Origin: Fen-1231 sp035286465
Lineage (GTDB): Bacteria > Gemmatimonadota > Gemmatimonadetes > Gemmatimonadales > Gemmatimonadaceae
DNA: 64,000 nt
Reading direction: 5' to 3'
NCBI GenBank assembly: GCA_035286465.1
Contig: DATEDF010000023.1
Span: 36,774-100,773, forward strand
Shown here: positions 16,551 through 24,517 of the stretch, in pieces
Numbering within the stretch: the stretch's first letter is position 1
Layout of the letters: every line of letters begins with the position of its first letter
The notes under the pieces: model-generated
Databases searched by the model: none
What the model was told of the DNA's origin: nothing
The model's input: only the letters and a program-made list of their open reading frames with translations
Translations under genes and position numbers: made by a program

Positions 16551-18227
16551 GTGAAGATCGCGGTCATCGCGGGCGCCGGCCCGGCGGGACTCACCGCGGC
16601 GTGGGAACTGCTCGCGCGCAGTGCCGTCGTGCCGATCGTGCTCGAGCGCACGCACACGGTCGGCGGCATCGCGCGGACGCACGTCTACAAGGGGAACCGG
16701 ATGGACGTGGGCGGGCACCGCTTCTTCTCCAAGAGCGAGCGGGTGATGCGCTGGTGGTTCTCGATCCTTCCGAAGCAGGGCGCGCCGGCGGCGGACGACG
16801 TCGAACGCGCGCACGACATCGCGTACGCCTCCGAGGCGGTCGTGCGCACGCTGGTGCGCGAGGGCACTGGCGCGCCGCGGGTGCGCGAAACGCGGCGCGC
16901 CGCGCCCGATCCGGAACGCGAGGACCGGGTGATGCTGCAGCGGCCGCGGCTCTCGCGCATCTACTGGCGGCGGAATTTCTTTCCCTATCCGCTCGGCATC
17001 ACGCTGACCGTCGCGTGGCGGCTCGGGCTCCTGAACACCGCGCTCATCGCGGCGAGCTACCTCCGGGCGCGGCTCTTCCCGCGTCGCGACGAGTCCTACC
17101 TCGATGCGTTCTTCATCAACCGGTTCGGGAAGCGGCTGTACGAGACCTTCTTTCGCGGCTACACGGAGAAGGTGTGGGGCGTGCCGTGCCACGCGATCCG
17201 CGCCGACTGGGGCGCGCAGCGCGTGAAGGGGCTCTCGCTCACGCGCGCCCTCGCGCACGCCGCGCGCGACCTCCTGTCGAGCGACTTCCACCGGCAGCAG
17301 GAAGCGCGCGAGACGTCGCTCATCACGCGCTTCTACTACCCGAAGTTCGGGCCCGGCCAGATGTGGGAGACGGTCGCCGGCGAGGTGCAGGGCGCGGGCG
17401 GCACGATCCGCTTCGGCGCACGGGTGACCGGCGTCACGCTCTCGGGCGGCCGCGTGTCGCACGTCACGGTCGAGGACGAGGCGACGGGGCAGCGTGAGGA
17501 AATGGCCTGCGACTACTTCATTTCGACGATGCCGCTGCGTGAGCTGCTGGACGGGATCACCCCGGCGCCGCCGGAGCGGGCGCGGGCCGTCGCACGCGAC
17601 CTCCGCTATCGCGACTTCCTCACGGTCGGGCTCCTGCTGCGCCAGCTCCACGTCGTCGTGCGCGGCGCCGAGCCCGCCGCGATGGTGCGTGACAACTGGA
17701 TCTACGTGCAGGACGCGGACGTGCGCGTGGGACGCATCCAGCTCTTCAACAACTGGAGCCCGTATCTCGTGGCTGATCGCGCGCGCACGGTGTGGATCGG
17801 GCTCGAGTACTTCGTGGACGAAGGCGACGCGCTGTGGGGCGCCGCCGACGCCGATCTGATCGCGCTCGCCGTGCGTGAGCTCGAAGCGATCGGCTTCGCG
17901 CGGCGCGCGGACGTGCTCGACGGCTGCGTGCTGCGCATGCCGAAGGCCTACCCGACGTACGTCGGCAGCTACGAGCGCCTCGACGAGGTCCGCCGCTACG
18001 TGAACGGGGTCCCGAACCTCTTCTGTGTGGGCCGTAACGGGATGCACCGCTACAACAACCAGGATCACTCGATGCTCACGGCGATGATGGCGGTGGATCA
18101 CATCGCCGCGGGCAACGAGGATGATTCGCCGATCTGGGATGTCAATCTGGAGATGATCTACCACGAGCAGGAAGCGGGGAGCGGCGAGATCGAGCGGGGA
18201 GCGGCGAGCGCAGGAGGGGAGTCGTGA
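16551..18227 (+). CDS. NAD(P)/FAD-dependent amine-oxidase-like oxidoreductase of the glycan locus
   Basis: 558 residues. The dinucleotide-binding GAGPAGLTAAWELL is at 8-21, followed by ERTHTVGGIARTHVYKGNRMDVGGHRFFSKSE, typical of the protoporphyrinogen oxidase/UDP-galactopyranose mutase-like group. The C-terminal FAD segment has MPKAYPTYVGSY and NLFCVGRNGMHRYNNQDHSMLTAMMAVD. These proteins are frequent in surface polysaccharide clusters, but the reaction is unproved. An extra segment of about 30 residues lies at 85-125. The last 18 residues are encoded by a low-complexity repeat that also occurs at 62556-62687, so the true protein end may have been replaced. GTG start; the next gene begins 16 bases after the stop. 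Confidence 0.75.
   Translation: MKIAVIAGAGPAGLTAAWELLARSAVVPIVLERTHTVGGIARTHVYKGNRMDVGGHRFFSKSERVMRWWFSILPKQGAPAADDVERAHDIAYASEAVVRTLVREGTGAPRVRETRRAAPDPEREDRVMLQRPRLSRIYWRRNFFPYPLGITLTVAWRLGLLNTALIAASYLRARLFPRRDESYLDAFFINRFGKRLYETFFRGYTEKVWGVPCHAIRADWGAQRVKGLSLTRALAHAARDLLSSDFHRQQEARETSLITRFYYPKFGPGQMWETVAGEVQGAGGTIRFGARVTGVTLSGGRVSHVTVEDEATGQREEMACDYFISTMPLRELLDGITPAPPERARAVARDLRYRDFLTVGLLLRQLHVVVRGAEPAAMVRDNWIYVQDADVRVGRIQLFNNWSPYLVADRARTVWIGLEYFVDEGDALWGAADADLIALAVRELEAIGFARRADVLDGCVLRMPKAYPTYVGSYERLDEVRRYVNGVPNLFCVGRNGMHRYNNQDHSMLTAMMAVDHIAAGNEDDSPIWDVNLEMIYHEQEAGSGEIERGAASAGGES
18173..18221. repeat. GGAGCGGCGAG-word repeat inside a gene's 3' end
   Basis: Two tandem copies of GCGGGGAGCGGCGAG (18174-18188 and 18194-18208), separated by ATCGA, lie in the last codons of the oxidoreductase gene. 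The same words build the large hairpin at 62556-62687. The repeat here encodes the low-complexity tail rich in Gly, Ser, Glu and Ala. Confidence 0.65.
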
Positions 18228-18243
18228 GAACGGAAACCGCGCG

Positions 18244-19749
18244 ATGAGTGGGACGGGGCGGTGGCCCGTGGTCGCGGCGGCGCTGTTCTCGGCGCTCGCG
18301 GTGTTCGTGGTGTGGGGCGCGACGCTCGATCCGGGGCCGGTGATGCACGACGAGTGGGCGTACTGGCTGCAGGCGGACCAGTACGCGCACCTGAAGTGGA
18401 AGGCCGCCGCGCCGGGCGTGCCGGAGTTCTTCGAGCAGTTCTACGTGCTCGTCACACCGGTCTTCGCGGCGAAGTACCCTCCGGGGCACGCGCTGGCAAT
18501 CGCGCCGGGGTTCGTGCTCGGCCTGCCGGGGCTCGTGCCGCTCGCGCTCACCGGTGTGACCGGCGCGCTGGTGTTCGCGCTCGCGCGCCGGCTCGCGGGC
18601 GCATCCACCGCGCTGCTCACCTGGGCGCTCTGGCTCGGCACGTTCGGCAACCTGCGGTTCCGCGCGGCGTATTTCTCCGAGCTGACGACGTCCTTCTGCT
18701 GGCTCGTGGCGTGGTGGGCGCTGCTCGAGTGGCGCGCGGCGGACGCGAGGCGGCGGACGCGTTGGATGGTCCTTCTCGCGGTCGCGATCGGCTGGGGCGC
18801 GCTCACGCGCCCCGCGACGATGTTCGTGTTCGCGGTTCCGGTGGGCGTGGTCGTCCTGCGCGACACCGTGCGCACGCGCCGGTGGCGCGACCTCGCGGCC
18901 GGCGTCGGGGCCGGCGCGCTCGTGCTCTCGGTGCTGCCGCTCTGGAGCGTGCGCGTCACCGGCGACTGGCGGACGAGCCCGCTGGCGATGTATACGCGGC
19001 AGTACCTGCCGTTCGACACGCCCGGGTACGTGGTGAACGCCACGCCGCCCGAACGCGCGCTCCCGGCCGAGATGGAGCGAACGAGGACCTTCCTGCGCGA
19101 CATCAAGGGGGAGCAGGCGAGGGCGCCGGTGTGGAAGACCGCGTCGGACCGCGCCTGGTTCCTGCTGGGCGACACCTTCGGGGGCTGGCGGCTTCCGTTC
19201 GCGCTCGCGTTCGCGGTCGGCGCCGCCACCGCGGGGGCCGCCGCCTGGTTCGCGCTCGGCACGGGCGCGCTGCTCATCGCGGCGTACCTCGCGCAGGCGC
19301 ACACCGCGGACTGGACCGTCTACTATCTCGAGGCGATGCCGGTGCTCGCGTTCACGGCGGCGCTGGGCGTCGCGCGCGTGCGCTCGCGTGCCGGGGCGGC
19401 CGCGGCGCCGCGCTGGTTGCCGCTCGCGGCTGTCGTCGTCGGTGCGCTCCTGGTGCGCGACGTTCTTGGCGCGCGCGCCGTCCTCGGCCGGATCGCTGCC
19501 GAGCCGCGGGCGTTCCGCGCGGCCGTCGCTCGGTTGCCGAAGCGGCCGAACGTCGTCTTCGTGCGATACGCCGAACGGCGGAGCATGCACATCGCGCTCG
19601 TCGCCAACCGCGGCCTGCCGGACCGCGCCCCGAGCTGGATCGTGCACGACCGCGGCGCCGATGACGGCCGCCTGCGGGCGGCGGCGCCGGCGCGCGCCGC
19701 GTACCTGTTCGACGAAGCGACCGGGGAGTTCCGGGAGATGAAGCCGTGA
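18244..19749 (+). CDS. GT39-like polytopic glycosyltransferase
   Basis: 501 residues with about nine to ten hydrophobic helices to residue 400 and a short soluble end. The first loop has PGPVMHDEWAYWLQADQYAHL, with the acidic DE pair expected for GT-C transferases such as ArnT/PMT, and KYPPGHALAIAPG in the next loop, also typical. It likely moves a sugar from a lipid carrier on the outer side of the membrane. Its stop overlaps the next gene by 4 bases. It is the first of two neighbouring GT-C proteins in this locus. Confidence 0.68.
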   Translation: MSGTGRWPVVAAALFSALAVFVVWGATLDPGPVMHDEWAYWLQADQYAHLKWKAAAPGVPEFFEQFYVLVTPVFAAKYPPGHALAIAPGFVLGLPGLVPLALTGVTGALVFALARRLAGASTALLTWALWLGTFGNLRFRAAYFSELTTSFCWLVAWWALLEWRAADARRRTRWMVLLAVAIGWGALTRPATMFVFAVPVGVVVLRDTVRTRRWRDLAAGVGAGALVLSVLPLWSVRVTGDWRTSPLAMYTRQYLPFDTPGYVVNATPPERALPAEMERTRTFLRDIKGEQARAPVWKTASDRAWFLLGDTFGGWRLPFALAFAVGAATAGAAAWFALGTGALLIAAYLAQAHTADWTVYYLEAMPVLAFTAALGVARVRSRAGAAAAPRWLPLAAVVVGALLVRDVLGARAVLGRIAAEPRAFRAAVARLPKRPNVVFVRYAERRSMHIALVANRGLPDRAPSWIVHDRGADDGRLRAAAPARAAYLFDEATGEFREMKP

Positions 19750-21362
19750 CGCGGGATCACCGCGAGCGACTGCTCGCATTCGGCGCGATCACCGCCGTCT
19801 TCTTCGCGACCCTCTTTCCGGAGTTCGATTACGTGCCGGTCTGGGACGGCCGCGTGTACGCGAACTGCGCGGTCGAGGCGGCGGCGAGCGGGCTCACGCT
19901 CGACTCCCTGCGCTGCGCGGGGCATCCGTCGCAGGGATACGCCGCGTTCCTCGCGTTCTCGCAGATGGTGCGGCTCGGCGACGTCCGCCTCCTGCACCTC
20001 ACCGACACGCTGCTCGGGCTGCTCGCGCTCGCGAGCTTTCGCGTGGTGCTCGCGCGGGTGTTCCCCGCGCCCCACCTCGCGCGCGACCTCGACCTCGTCA
20101 CGCTCGCGTGCGCGGTGCATCCGGTCGTGCTCTCGACGCTGGTGCAGGTGAACATTGACTTCGGCGTCTACGTGTTCTTCTTCGCGACGCTCGCGGCGCT
20201 CGTGAGCGGGCGCTATGGGTGGACGGCGCTCGCGGGGCTCTTCCTCTGCTTCTCGAAGGAGACGGGCGTTCTCGCCTACCTGGTGATGGTCGGGCTCGAC
20301 GCGCTCTTCCGCGCGACCGGGACGAAGGGCACGGTGCTCGAGCGCCTCGGCCGCCTCGCGCCCATGTCGGTGACCGCGGTGCCGGTGGTCGCGTACGCCG
20401 TGCACGTGCTCTGGTGGAACGCGACGCACGCGGAGGCGGCCGTGTGGAAGCACCAGTGGCAGCGCGCGACGCTCGACGGCTTCAACTTCTTCGACCTGAG
20501 CGAGCCCGTGTTCCGGAGCTACGCGTCGGGGATCTTCCTGCTCGGCTTCATGTGGGTCGTGAGCGCAATCATCGGCGCCGATCTCGTGGTCGGCGGCGCG
20601 CGGATGGCGCGGCACCTCGACCACCGCGAGGTGCCCGGCGCCGACCGGCGCGCCCTGGCGTTCGTCACGACGCTCACCGTCGTGCTCGCCTATCTCCTCA
20701 CCTCGTTCCGCACCTGGAGCAACCTCCGCTACTTCGCGCTGCTCTACCCGCTCCTCGTGCTCCTCGCGTTCGCCGCGCTCCTCCGGCTGGGCCTGCGGGC
20801 GCACGTGCGCGCCGCGGTCGTCGCGCTCGTCGCGGCGCTCTTCGTCTTCGCCACCTACCGGTCGTCGGACCCCGTGTCCCGCGCGGTGTACGGCACGTTC
20901 CCGATCGGCGATCGCGAGATGTACCGGATGGCGTCCATCACCGGCGAGTTCGGCGGGCCGGGGCGCGACCAGCTCGTGTACAACCTCGAGTTCACCGGTT
21001 ACCACCAGGTGCAGAACGCGCTCTTCCTCCGGCTGCGCCCCACCGACTCGACGGCGTTCGCGACGTCGCGCGCCGTGCGCTGGAACATCTGGAGCCAGCT
21101 CGATGCGCGGACCTGGCGCCGCACCCTCGCCCGGCGGGACGTCATCGTGCCCCGTTACGCCGACGAGGTGGATCTCGCCGCGATGCCGAACCGCCCGCGC
21201 GACGTCTGGTTCCTCGAGTTCTCGAACCACGCGGACACCGACCGCGCGCTGGCGTCGCTCGGCGCGCTCTATCGCGAGACCGCGATCGTCCGGGTGCACG
21301 CGCGGGGGCACGTCCTCAGGGCGCACCATCTGGTACGCCGCGAAGCGCCGGTGCTACCTTAA
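19746..21362 (+). CDS. Second GT-C type polytopic membrane protein
   Basis: 538 residues with about ten hydrophobic helices and a C-terminal soluble region (about 390-538). The first loop holds EFDYVPVWDGRVYANC, with acidic residues placed as in GT39/DUF2029 transferases, and a later CAGHPSQGYAAFLAFSQ loop. It may be a glycosyltransferase or may take the place of a polymerase; no Wzy signature is visible. It begins with GTG overlapping the stop of the previous GT-C gene. The stop is followed by a 35-base gap before rfbF. Confidence 0.6.
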   Translation: MTRDHRERLLAFGAITAVFFATLFPEFDYVPVWDGRVYANCAVEAAASGLTLDSLRCAGHPSQGYAAFLAFSQMVRLGDVRLLHLTDTLLGLLALASFRVVLARVFPAPHLARDLDLVTLACAVHPVVLSTLVQVNIDFGVYVFFFATLAALVSGRYGWTALAGLFLCFSKETGVLAYLVMVGLDALFRATGTKGTVLERLGRLAPMSVTAVPVVAYAVHVLWWNATHAEAAVWKHQWQRATLDGFNFFDLSEPVFRSYASGIFLLGFMWVVSAIIGADLVVGGARMARHLDHREVPGADRRALAFVTTLTVVLAYLLTSFRTWSNLRYFALLYPLLVLLAFAALLRLGLRAHVRAAVVALVAALFVFATYRSSDPVSRAVYGTFPIGDREMYRMASITGEFGGPGRDQLVYNLEFTGYHQVQNALFLRLRPTDSTAFATSRAVRWNIWSQLDARTWRRTLARRDVIVPRYADEVDLAAMPNRPRDVWFLEFSNHADTDRALASLGALYRETAIVRVHARGHVLRAHHLVRREAPVLP

Positions 21363-21397
21363 GAACCCATGCTTCCCACTCTGGACGCGCGGCCCGG

Positions 21398-22168
21398 ATG
21401 AAAGTCGTCGTCTTCGCCGGCGGGCTCGGCACCCGGCTGCAGGAAGAGACCACCGTCCGGCCCAAGCCGATGGTCGAGGTCGGCGGCCGGCCGATTCTCT
21501 GGCACATCATGCATCTCTACGCCGCGCACGGACTTACCGAGTTCGTGCTCGCGCTGGGATACAAGGCGGAGATGATCCGCTCCTACTTCCTGCACTTCCA
21601 CTCCGTGACGCGCGATCTGACGGTGAAGCTCGCCGACGGGGCGACGACGACGCACGGCGACCTCCGGGAGGACTGGACCGTCCACCTGATTGACACGGGG
21701 CTCGAGACGCAGACCGGCGGACGCCTCCGGCGGCTGCGCGACTGGATCGGGAAGGAGACCTTCTGTCTCACCTACGGTGACGGCGTGAGCGACGTGGACA
21801 TCACCCGCCTCATCGCGTTCCACCGCGCGCACGGCAAGCTGGCCACGGTGACGGCGGTGCGCCCGGCGGCGCGCTTCGGCGGCATCGAGCTGAACGGTGA
21901 CACGGTGCGCGCCTTCGCGGAGAAGAACCAGACCAGCGAAGGGTGGATCAACGGCGGCTTCTTCGTGCTGGAGCCCGGGGTGCTCGACTACATCACGGGC
22001 GACGACACGATCTGGGAGCGCGCCCCGCTGGAGCGCCTGGCGCACGAGGGGCAGCTCATGGCCTTCCGCCACGAGGGGTTCTGGTGGCCGATGGACACGC
22101 TGCGCGACGTGAAGCTCCTCGAGTCGCAGTGGGCGAGCGGGCATCCGCCCTGGAAGACGTGGGCGTGA
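21398..22168 (+). CDS. rfbF: Glucose-1-phosphate cytidylyltransferase
   Basis: 256 residues, close to the family length. AGGLGTRLQEETTVRPKPMVEVGG (residues 7-30) is the nucleotide-binding signature; the ILWHIMHLYAAHG and GYKAEMIRSYF segments match RfbF. It joins CTP and glucose-1-phosphate to give CDP-glucose, the first step to CDP-3,6-dideoxyhexoses. A 10-codon open frame (21369-21401) ends in a TGA that overlaps the rfbF ATG as ATGA; it could couple translation but may be chance. The following gene overlaps by 4 bases. Confidence 0.92.
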   Translation: MKVVVFAGGLGTRLQEETTVRPKPMVEVGGRPILWHIMHLYAAHGLTEFVLALGYKAEMIRSYFLHFHSVTRDLTVKLADGATTTHGDLREDWTVHLIDTGLETQTGGRLRRLRDWIGKETFCLTYGDGVSDVDITRLIAFHRAHGKLATVTAVRPAARFGGIELNGDTVRAFAEKNQTSEGWINGGFFVLEPGVLDYITGDDTIWERAPLERLAHEGQLMAFRHEGFWWPMDTLRDVKLLESQWASGHPPWKTWA

Positions 22169-23151
22169 CGACGCGCTCCTCGCACTGGCGCGACCGTCCG
22201 GTGCTCGTCACCGGCGCGACGGGGCTGCTCGGCGGCTGGCTCGTGCGCCGCCTCGTCGAGGAGGGCGCCGAGGTGACGGCGCTGGTGCGCGACTGGGTGC
22301 CGAAGAGCATCCTCCTCTCGACCGAGCTGATGCGGGAGGTCTCGCTCGTGCGCGGCGACGTGCGCGATCAGGGCGTGCTCGAGCGCGCGATGGGGGAGTA
22401 CGAGGTGGACACCGTCTTTCACCTCGCGGCGCAGACGATCGTCGGCGTCGCGAACCGCAATCCCGTCTCGACGCTCGACACCAACATCCGCGGCACGTGG
22501 GCGCTGCTCGAGGCCGCGCGGCGGAGCCCGCTGGTCAAGGCCGTCATCACGGCGTCGAGCGACAAGGCGTACGGCGACCACGAGACGCTGCCCTACGACG
22601 AGTCGGCGGCGCTGCAGGGCGTGCATCCGTACGACGCGAGCAAGTCGTGCGCCGACCTCCTCGCCCGGATGTACGCGGTGACGTTCGGCGTTCCCGTGGC
22701 GATCACGCGCTGCGGCAACTTCTACGGCGGCGGCGACCTCAATTGGAACCGGCTCGTGCCGGGGACGATCCGCTCGGCGCTCAAGCGCGAGCGTCCCGTG
22801 ATCCGCTCCGACGGCACGCCCGTGCGCGACTACTTCTACGTGGAGGACGGTGCGGCGGCGTACATGGAGCTCGCCGAGGCGCTCCACGCGCGCCCCGCGC
22901 TCAAGGGCGAGGCGTTCAACTTCTCGAACGAGATCCAGGCGGACGTCCTCGCGCTCGCGAAGAAGATCCTGGAGCGGATGGGATCGGCGCTGGAGCCGGA
23001 CGTGCACGGCGCGGCGCCGCACGAGATCCAGCACCAGTGGCTGAGCGCGGCCAAGGCGCGCCGCGAGCTCGGCTGGAAGCCGCACTTCACCCTCGACGAG
23101 GGACTCGACCGCACGATCGCGTGGTACCGCGAGTTCCTGTCGCGTGCCTGA
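22165..23151 (+). CDS. rfbG: CDP-glucose 4,6-dehydratase
   Basis: 328 residues, an extended SDR. GATGLLGG (17-24) binds NAD+. The active-site region has ITASSDKAYGDHE and YDASKS. The family hallmark RCGNFYGGGDLNWNRLVPGTIRSAL and SDGTPVRDYFYVEDGAAAYMELAE mark it as CDP-glucose 4,6-dehydratase rather than the dTDP enzyme. It makes CDP-4-keto-6-deoxyglucose, the substrate of RfbH. It is about 20-30 residues shorter than the usual RfbG, mainly at the N-terminus. The GTG overlaps the rfbF stop. Confidence 0.9.
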   Translation: MTTRSSHWRDRPVLVTGATGLLGGWLVRRLVEEGAEVTALVRDWVPKSILLSTELMREVSLVRGDVRDQGVLERAMGEYEVDTVFHLAAQTIVGVANRNPVSTLDTNIRGTWALLEAARRSPLVKAVITASSDKAYGDHETLPYDESAALQGVHPYDASKSCADLLARMYAVTFGVPVAITRCGNFYGGGDLNWNRLVPGTIRSALKRERPVIRSDGTPVRDYFYVEDGAAAYMELAEALHARPALKGEAFNFSNEIQADVLALAKKILERMGSALEPDVHGAAPHEIQHQWLSAAKARRELGWKPHFTLDEGLDRTIAWYREFLSRA

Positions 23152-24517
23152 CCATCCCGCCGACGCCGAGGCCCTCCGCGCGCGCATTCGCGCGCTCGTG
23201 GCCGAGTATCACGCCGCCGCGTTCGCGCCCCGCCCGTTCGTCGCGGGCGAGTCGCCGGTGCCCGTCTCGGGGCGCGTCTTCGGCGCGAGCGAGCTGCAGC
23301 ACGTCGTGGACGCGGGGCTCGACTTCTGGCTGACGACCGGCCGGTTCGCGACGCAGTTCGAGCGCGCGTTCGCGAAGGTGATGGGCGCGCGCCACGCGAT
23401 GCTCGTGAACTCGGGCTCGTCGGCGAACCTGCTCGCGGTGAGCGCGCTCACCTCGCCGATGCTCGAAGGCCGCGAGCTCCACGAGGGCGACGAGGTGATC
23501 ACCGTCGCCGCCGGGTTCCCCACGACGGTCAACCCGATCTTCCAGAACCGGCTCGTGCCGGTGTTCGTGGACGTCGAGCTCCCCTCGTACGGCATTGACG
23601 TCACGCAGCTCGAGGCCGCGCGCTCGCCGCGCACGCGGGCGATCATCGTCGCGCACACGCTCGGCAATCCGTTCGACGTCGGCGCGGTGGCGGAGTTCGC
23701 GAAGCGGCACGGCCTCTTTCTCATCGAGGACTGCTGCGACGCGGTCGGCGCGACCTTCGACGGCCGGTCCGTCGGGACGTTCGGCGATCTCGCGACGGTG
23801 AGCTTCTACCCCGCGCACCACATCACGATGGGCGAGGGCGGCTGCGTGCTCGCGCACAAGCCGATCTGGAAGCGCATCGTCGAGTCGCTCCGCGACTGGG
23901 GCCGTGACTGCTGGTGCGAGACCGGGAAGGAGAACACCTGCGGCAAGCGCTTCGACTGGCAGCTCGGCGACCTCCCGCACGGCTACGACCACAAGTACAC
24001 GTACTCGCACGTCGGCTACAACCTGAAGCTGACGGACCTGCAGGCGGCCGTCGGCGTCGCGCAGCTCGAGCGGCTCGGCGACTTCGTGGCCGCGCGCCGG
24101 CGCAACTTCGCGCATCTGCGCGAGCGCCTCGCCGACCTGGACGACGTGCTCGAGTTCCCGGGCGTCCACCCGAAAGCCGTGCCGAGCTGGTTCGGGTTCA
24201 TCCTGCGCGTGCGCGACGAGGCGCCGTTCGAGCGCAACGCGCTCGTCCGGTTCCTCCAGTCGCGCAAGATTGACACGCGGCTCCTGTTCGGCGGCAATCT
24301 GGTGCGGCAGCCCGCGTATCGCGGCCTCGCGTTCCGCGTCGTCGGCCGCCTGCCGCGCGCCGAACAGGTTCTGCGCGGCTCGTTCTGGGTAGGCTGCTAT
24401 CCGGGACTGAGCGAGGAGATGCTCGATTACGTCGCCGGCAGCATCCGGGAGTTCGCGCGCGCGGGCCGTGCGGCCCACCCGCGCCCGGCGCACGCAGGGG
24501 AACACCGGTCGCCATGA
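23144..24517 (+). CDS. rfbH: CDP-4-keto-6-deoxyglucose 3-dehydrase (E1)
   Basis: 457 residues of the DegT/aminotransferase fold. The PLP lysine position is His225 in SFYPAHHITMGEGG, the known swap that turns an aminotransferase into the E1 dehydrase. The unusual [2Fe-2S] spacing C-x57-C-x-C-x7-C is met exactly by Cys198, Cys256, Cys258 and Cys266. Using PMP and the cluster it removes the C-3 hydroxyl. The known pathway also needs an E3 reductase (RfbI/AscD), which is not seen in the window. The gene overlaps both neighbours (8 and 4 bases). Confidence 0.95.
   Translation: MPDHPADAEALRARIRALVAEYHAAAFAPRPFVAGESPVPVSGRVFGASELQHVVDAGLDFWLTTGRFATQFERAFAKVMGARHAMLVNSGSSANLLAVSALTSPMLEGRELHEGDEVITVAAGFPTTVNPIFQNRLVPVFVDVELPSYGIDVTQLEAARSPRTRAIIVAHTLGNPFDVGAVAEFAKRHGLFLIEDCCDAVGATFDGRSVGTFGDLATVSFYPAHHITMGEGGCVLAHKPIWKRIVESLRDWGRDCWCETGKENTCGKRFDWQLGDLPHGYDHKYTYSHVGYNLKLTDLQAAVGVAQLERLGDFVAARRRNFAHLRERLADLDDVLEFPGVHPKAVPSWFGFILRVRDEAPFERNALVRFLQSRKIDTRLLFGGNLVRQPAYRGLAFRVVGRLPRAEQVLRGSFWVGCYPGLSEEMLDYVAGSIREFARAGRAAHPRPAHAGEHRSP

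Noticed and set aside
15861..18164. 767-codon minus-strand open frame
   Set aside because: It mirrors the TSUP and FAD oxidoreductase genes and is rich in His, Arg and Asp as expected of a GC-driven shadow.
21369..21401. 10-codon leader peptide before rfbF
   Set aside because: The ATGA overlap is neat but there is no good -35 box, no ribosome site and no regulatory codon pattern, so chance is the simpler view.
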